Shown here piece after piece: positions 63,947 through 64,000 of a stretch of 64,000 bases of DNA (positions within the stretch are counted from its first letter, which is position 1; each line of letters opens with the position of its first letter). The position numbers were made by a program, and so were the translations under genes. The notes below the pieces were generated by a model. That model was not told where the DNA came from. It was given only the letters and a program-made list of their open reading frames with translations, and made no database searches. Location of the stretch: assembly GCA_902763885.1 (NCBI GenBank), contig CACWTU010000003.1:1-64000 (forward strand). Reading direction: 5' to 3'. This DNA is from an uncultured Bacteroidales bacterium. GTDB lineage: Bacteria > Bacteroidota > Bacteroidia > Bacteroidales > Bacteroidaceae.

Positions 63947-64000
63947 TCAAGCCTCAGCTTCACCCTCTGCCTTGGGAGCAGCAGCCTTGCGTGTACGCTT
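63947..64000 (-). CDS. rpsB: 30S ribosomal protein S2 (C-terminal tail, cut by window edge)
   Basis: Only the last 17 codons are inside: KRTRKAAAPKAEGEAEA and a TGA stop. The low-complexity Ala/Glu/Lys tail immediately upstream of tsf is what S2 looks like in Bacteroidales. The call rests mainly on the conserved rpsB-tsf order, because the S2 core is outside the window. Confidence 0.8.
   Translation of the reverse strand, partial: KRTRKAAAPKAEGEAEA

Overview
The window comes from a member of the Bacteroidota, most likely order Bacteroidales. Four things point there: the fused str/S10 ribosomal operon preceded by a DUF3467 gene; promoters of the form TTTG-N19-21-TAnnTTTG in front of many genes; family-specific genes (DUF4290, an argF'-type carbamoyltransferase, NigD-like and lipocalin-like lipoproteins, a Wzi-type barrel); and type IX secretion (T9SS) genes. 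Genus Bacteroides itself is generally without a T9SS, so a Prevotella-like or other T9SS-bearing Bacteroidales is more likely. Almost everything is chromosomal housekeeping. I see no prophage, insertion-sequence transposase, CRISPR array, toxin-antitoxin pair or defence island.

Layout. 1-5.4 kb: rpsL-rpsG-fusA-rpsJ-rplC-rplD-rplW on the minus strand, with DUF3467 as a separate unit; rplC carries a frameshifting deletion. 5.7-13 kb: sugar porter, asd, lolD, a lipoprotein and a Wzi barrel, rplS, porT, ferredoxin. 12.8-16.5 kb: aminotransferase, LptF/LptG-type permease, START-like protein. 16.7-19.7 kb: tRNA-Met, pta-ackA, and two hairpin-rich non-coding stretches. 19.7-22.3 kb: efp-radC-DUF59-lpxH (minus) and rpmH (plus). 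22.5-27 kb: PASTA protein-rluD-ddl-acyltransferase-lipoprotein. 27-30.3 kb: DUF2007-proB-proA-argF' (minus). 30.3-40.4 kb: MORN-repeat protein, ddh, ruvA and the giant T9SS translocon gene sprA. 40.7-44.7 kb: a GH3 beta-glucosidase, cca and two unusual intergenic palindromic elements. 45.5-53.6 kb: a long minus-strand operon tsaB-DUF4290-murA-rimM-M23 peptidase-dxr-rseP-NSS transporter. 53.7-64 kb: reverse rubrerythrin, yicC-gmk-nadD, then FAH-porU-porV-ispF (minus), a SUI1 protein, and rpsB-tsf (minus).

How the parts connect. Three separate loci supply T9SS parts: PorT, SprA (outer-membrane translocon) and PorV-PorU (shuttle and sortase). Envelope construction is well represented: Ddh, Ddl and MurA for peptidoglycan, LpxH and an LptF/LptG permease for lipid A/LPS, LolD for lipoproteins, Dxr and IspF for isoprenoid precursors, RseP for envelope proteolysis. 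Translation is the other theme.

The most unusual observations are non-coding. A 37-bp perfect inverted repeat between nadD and ispF gives both proteins the same C-terminal peptide. An inverted copy of the tRNA-Met 3' end lies directly downstream of that tRNA. There are three hairpin or palindrome islands (19.4-19.6, 40.4-40.6 and 44.5-44.7 kb) and recurrent (ATTGAAA)n arrays. In coding sequence, rplC has a frameshift, MurA has Asp in place of the fosfomycin-target Cys, and ArgF' has Ser at its specificity position.
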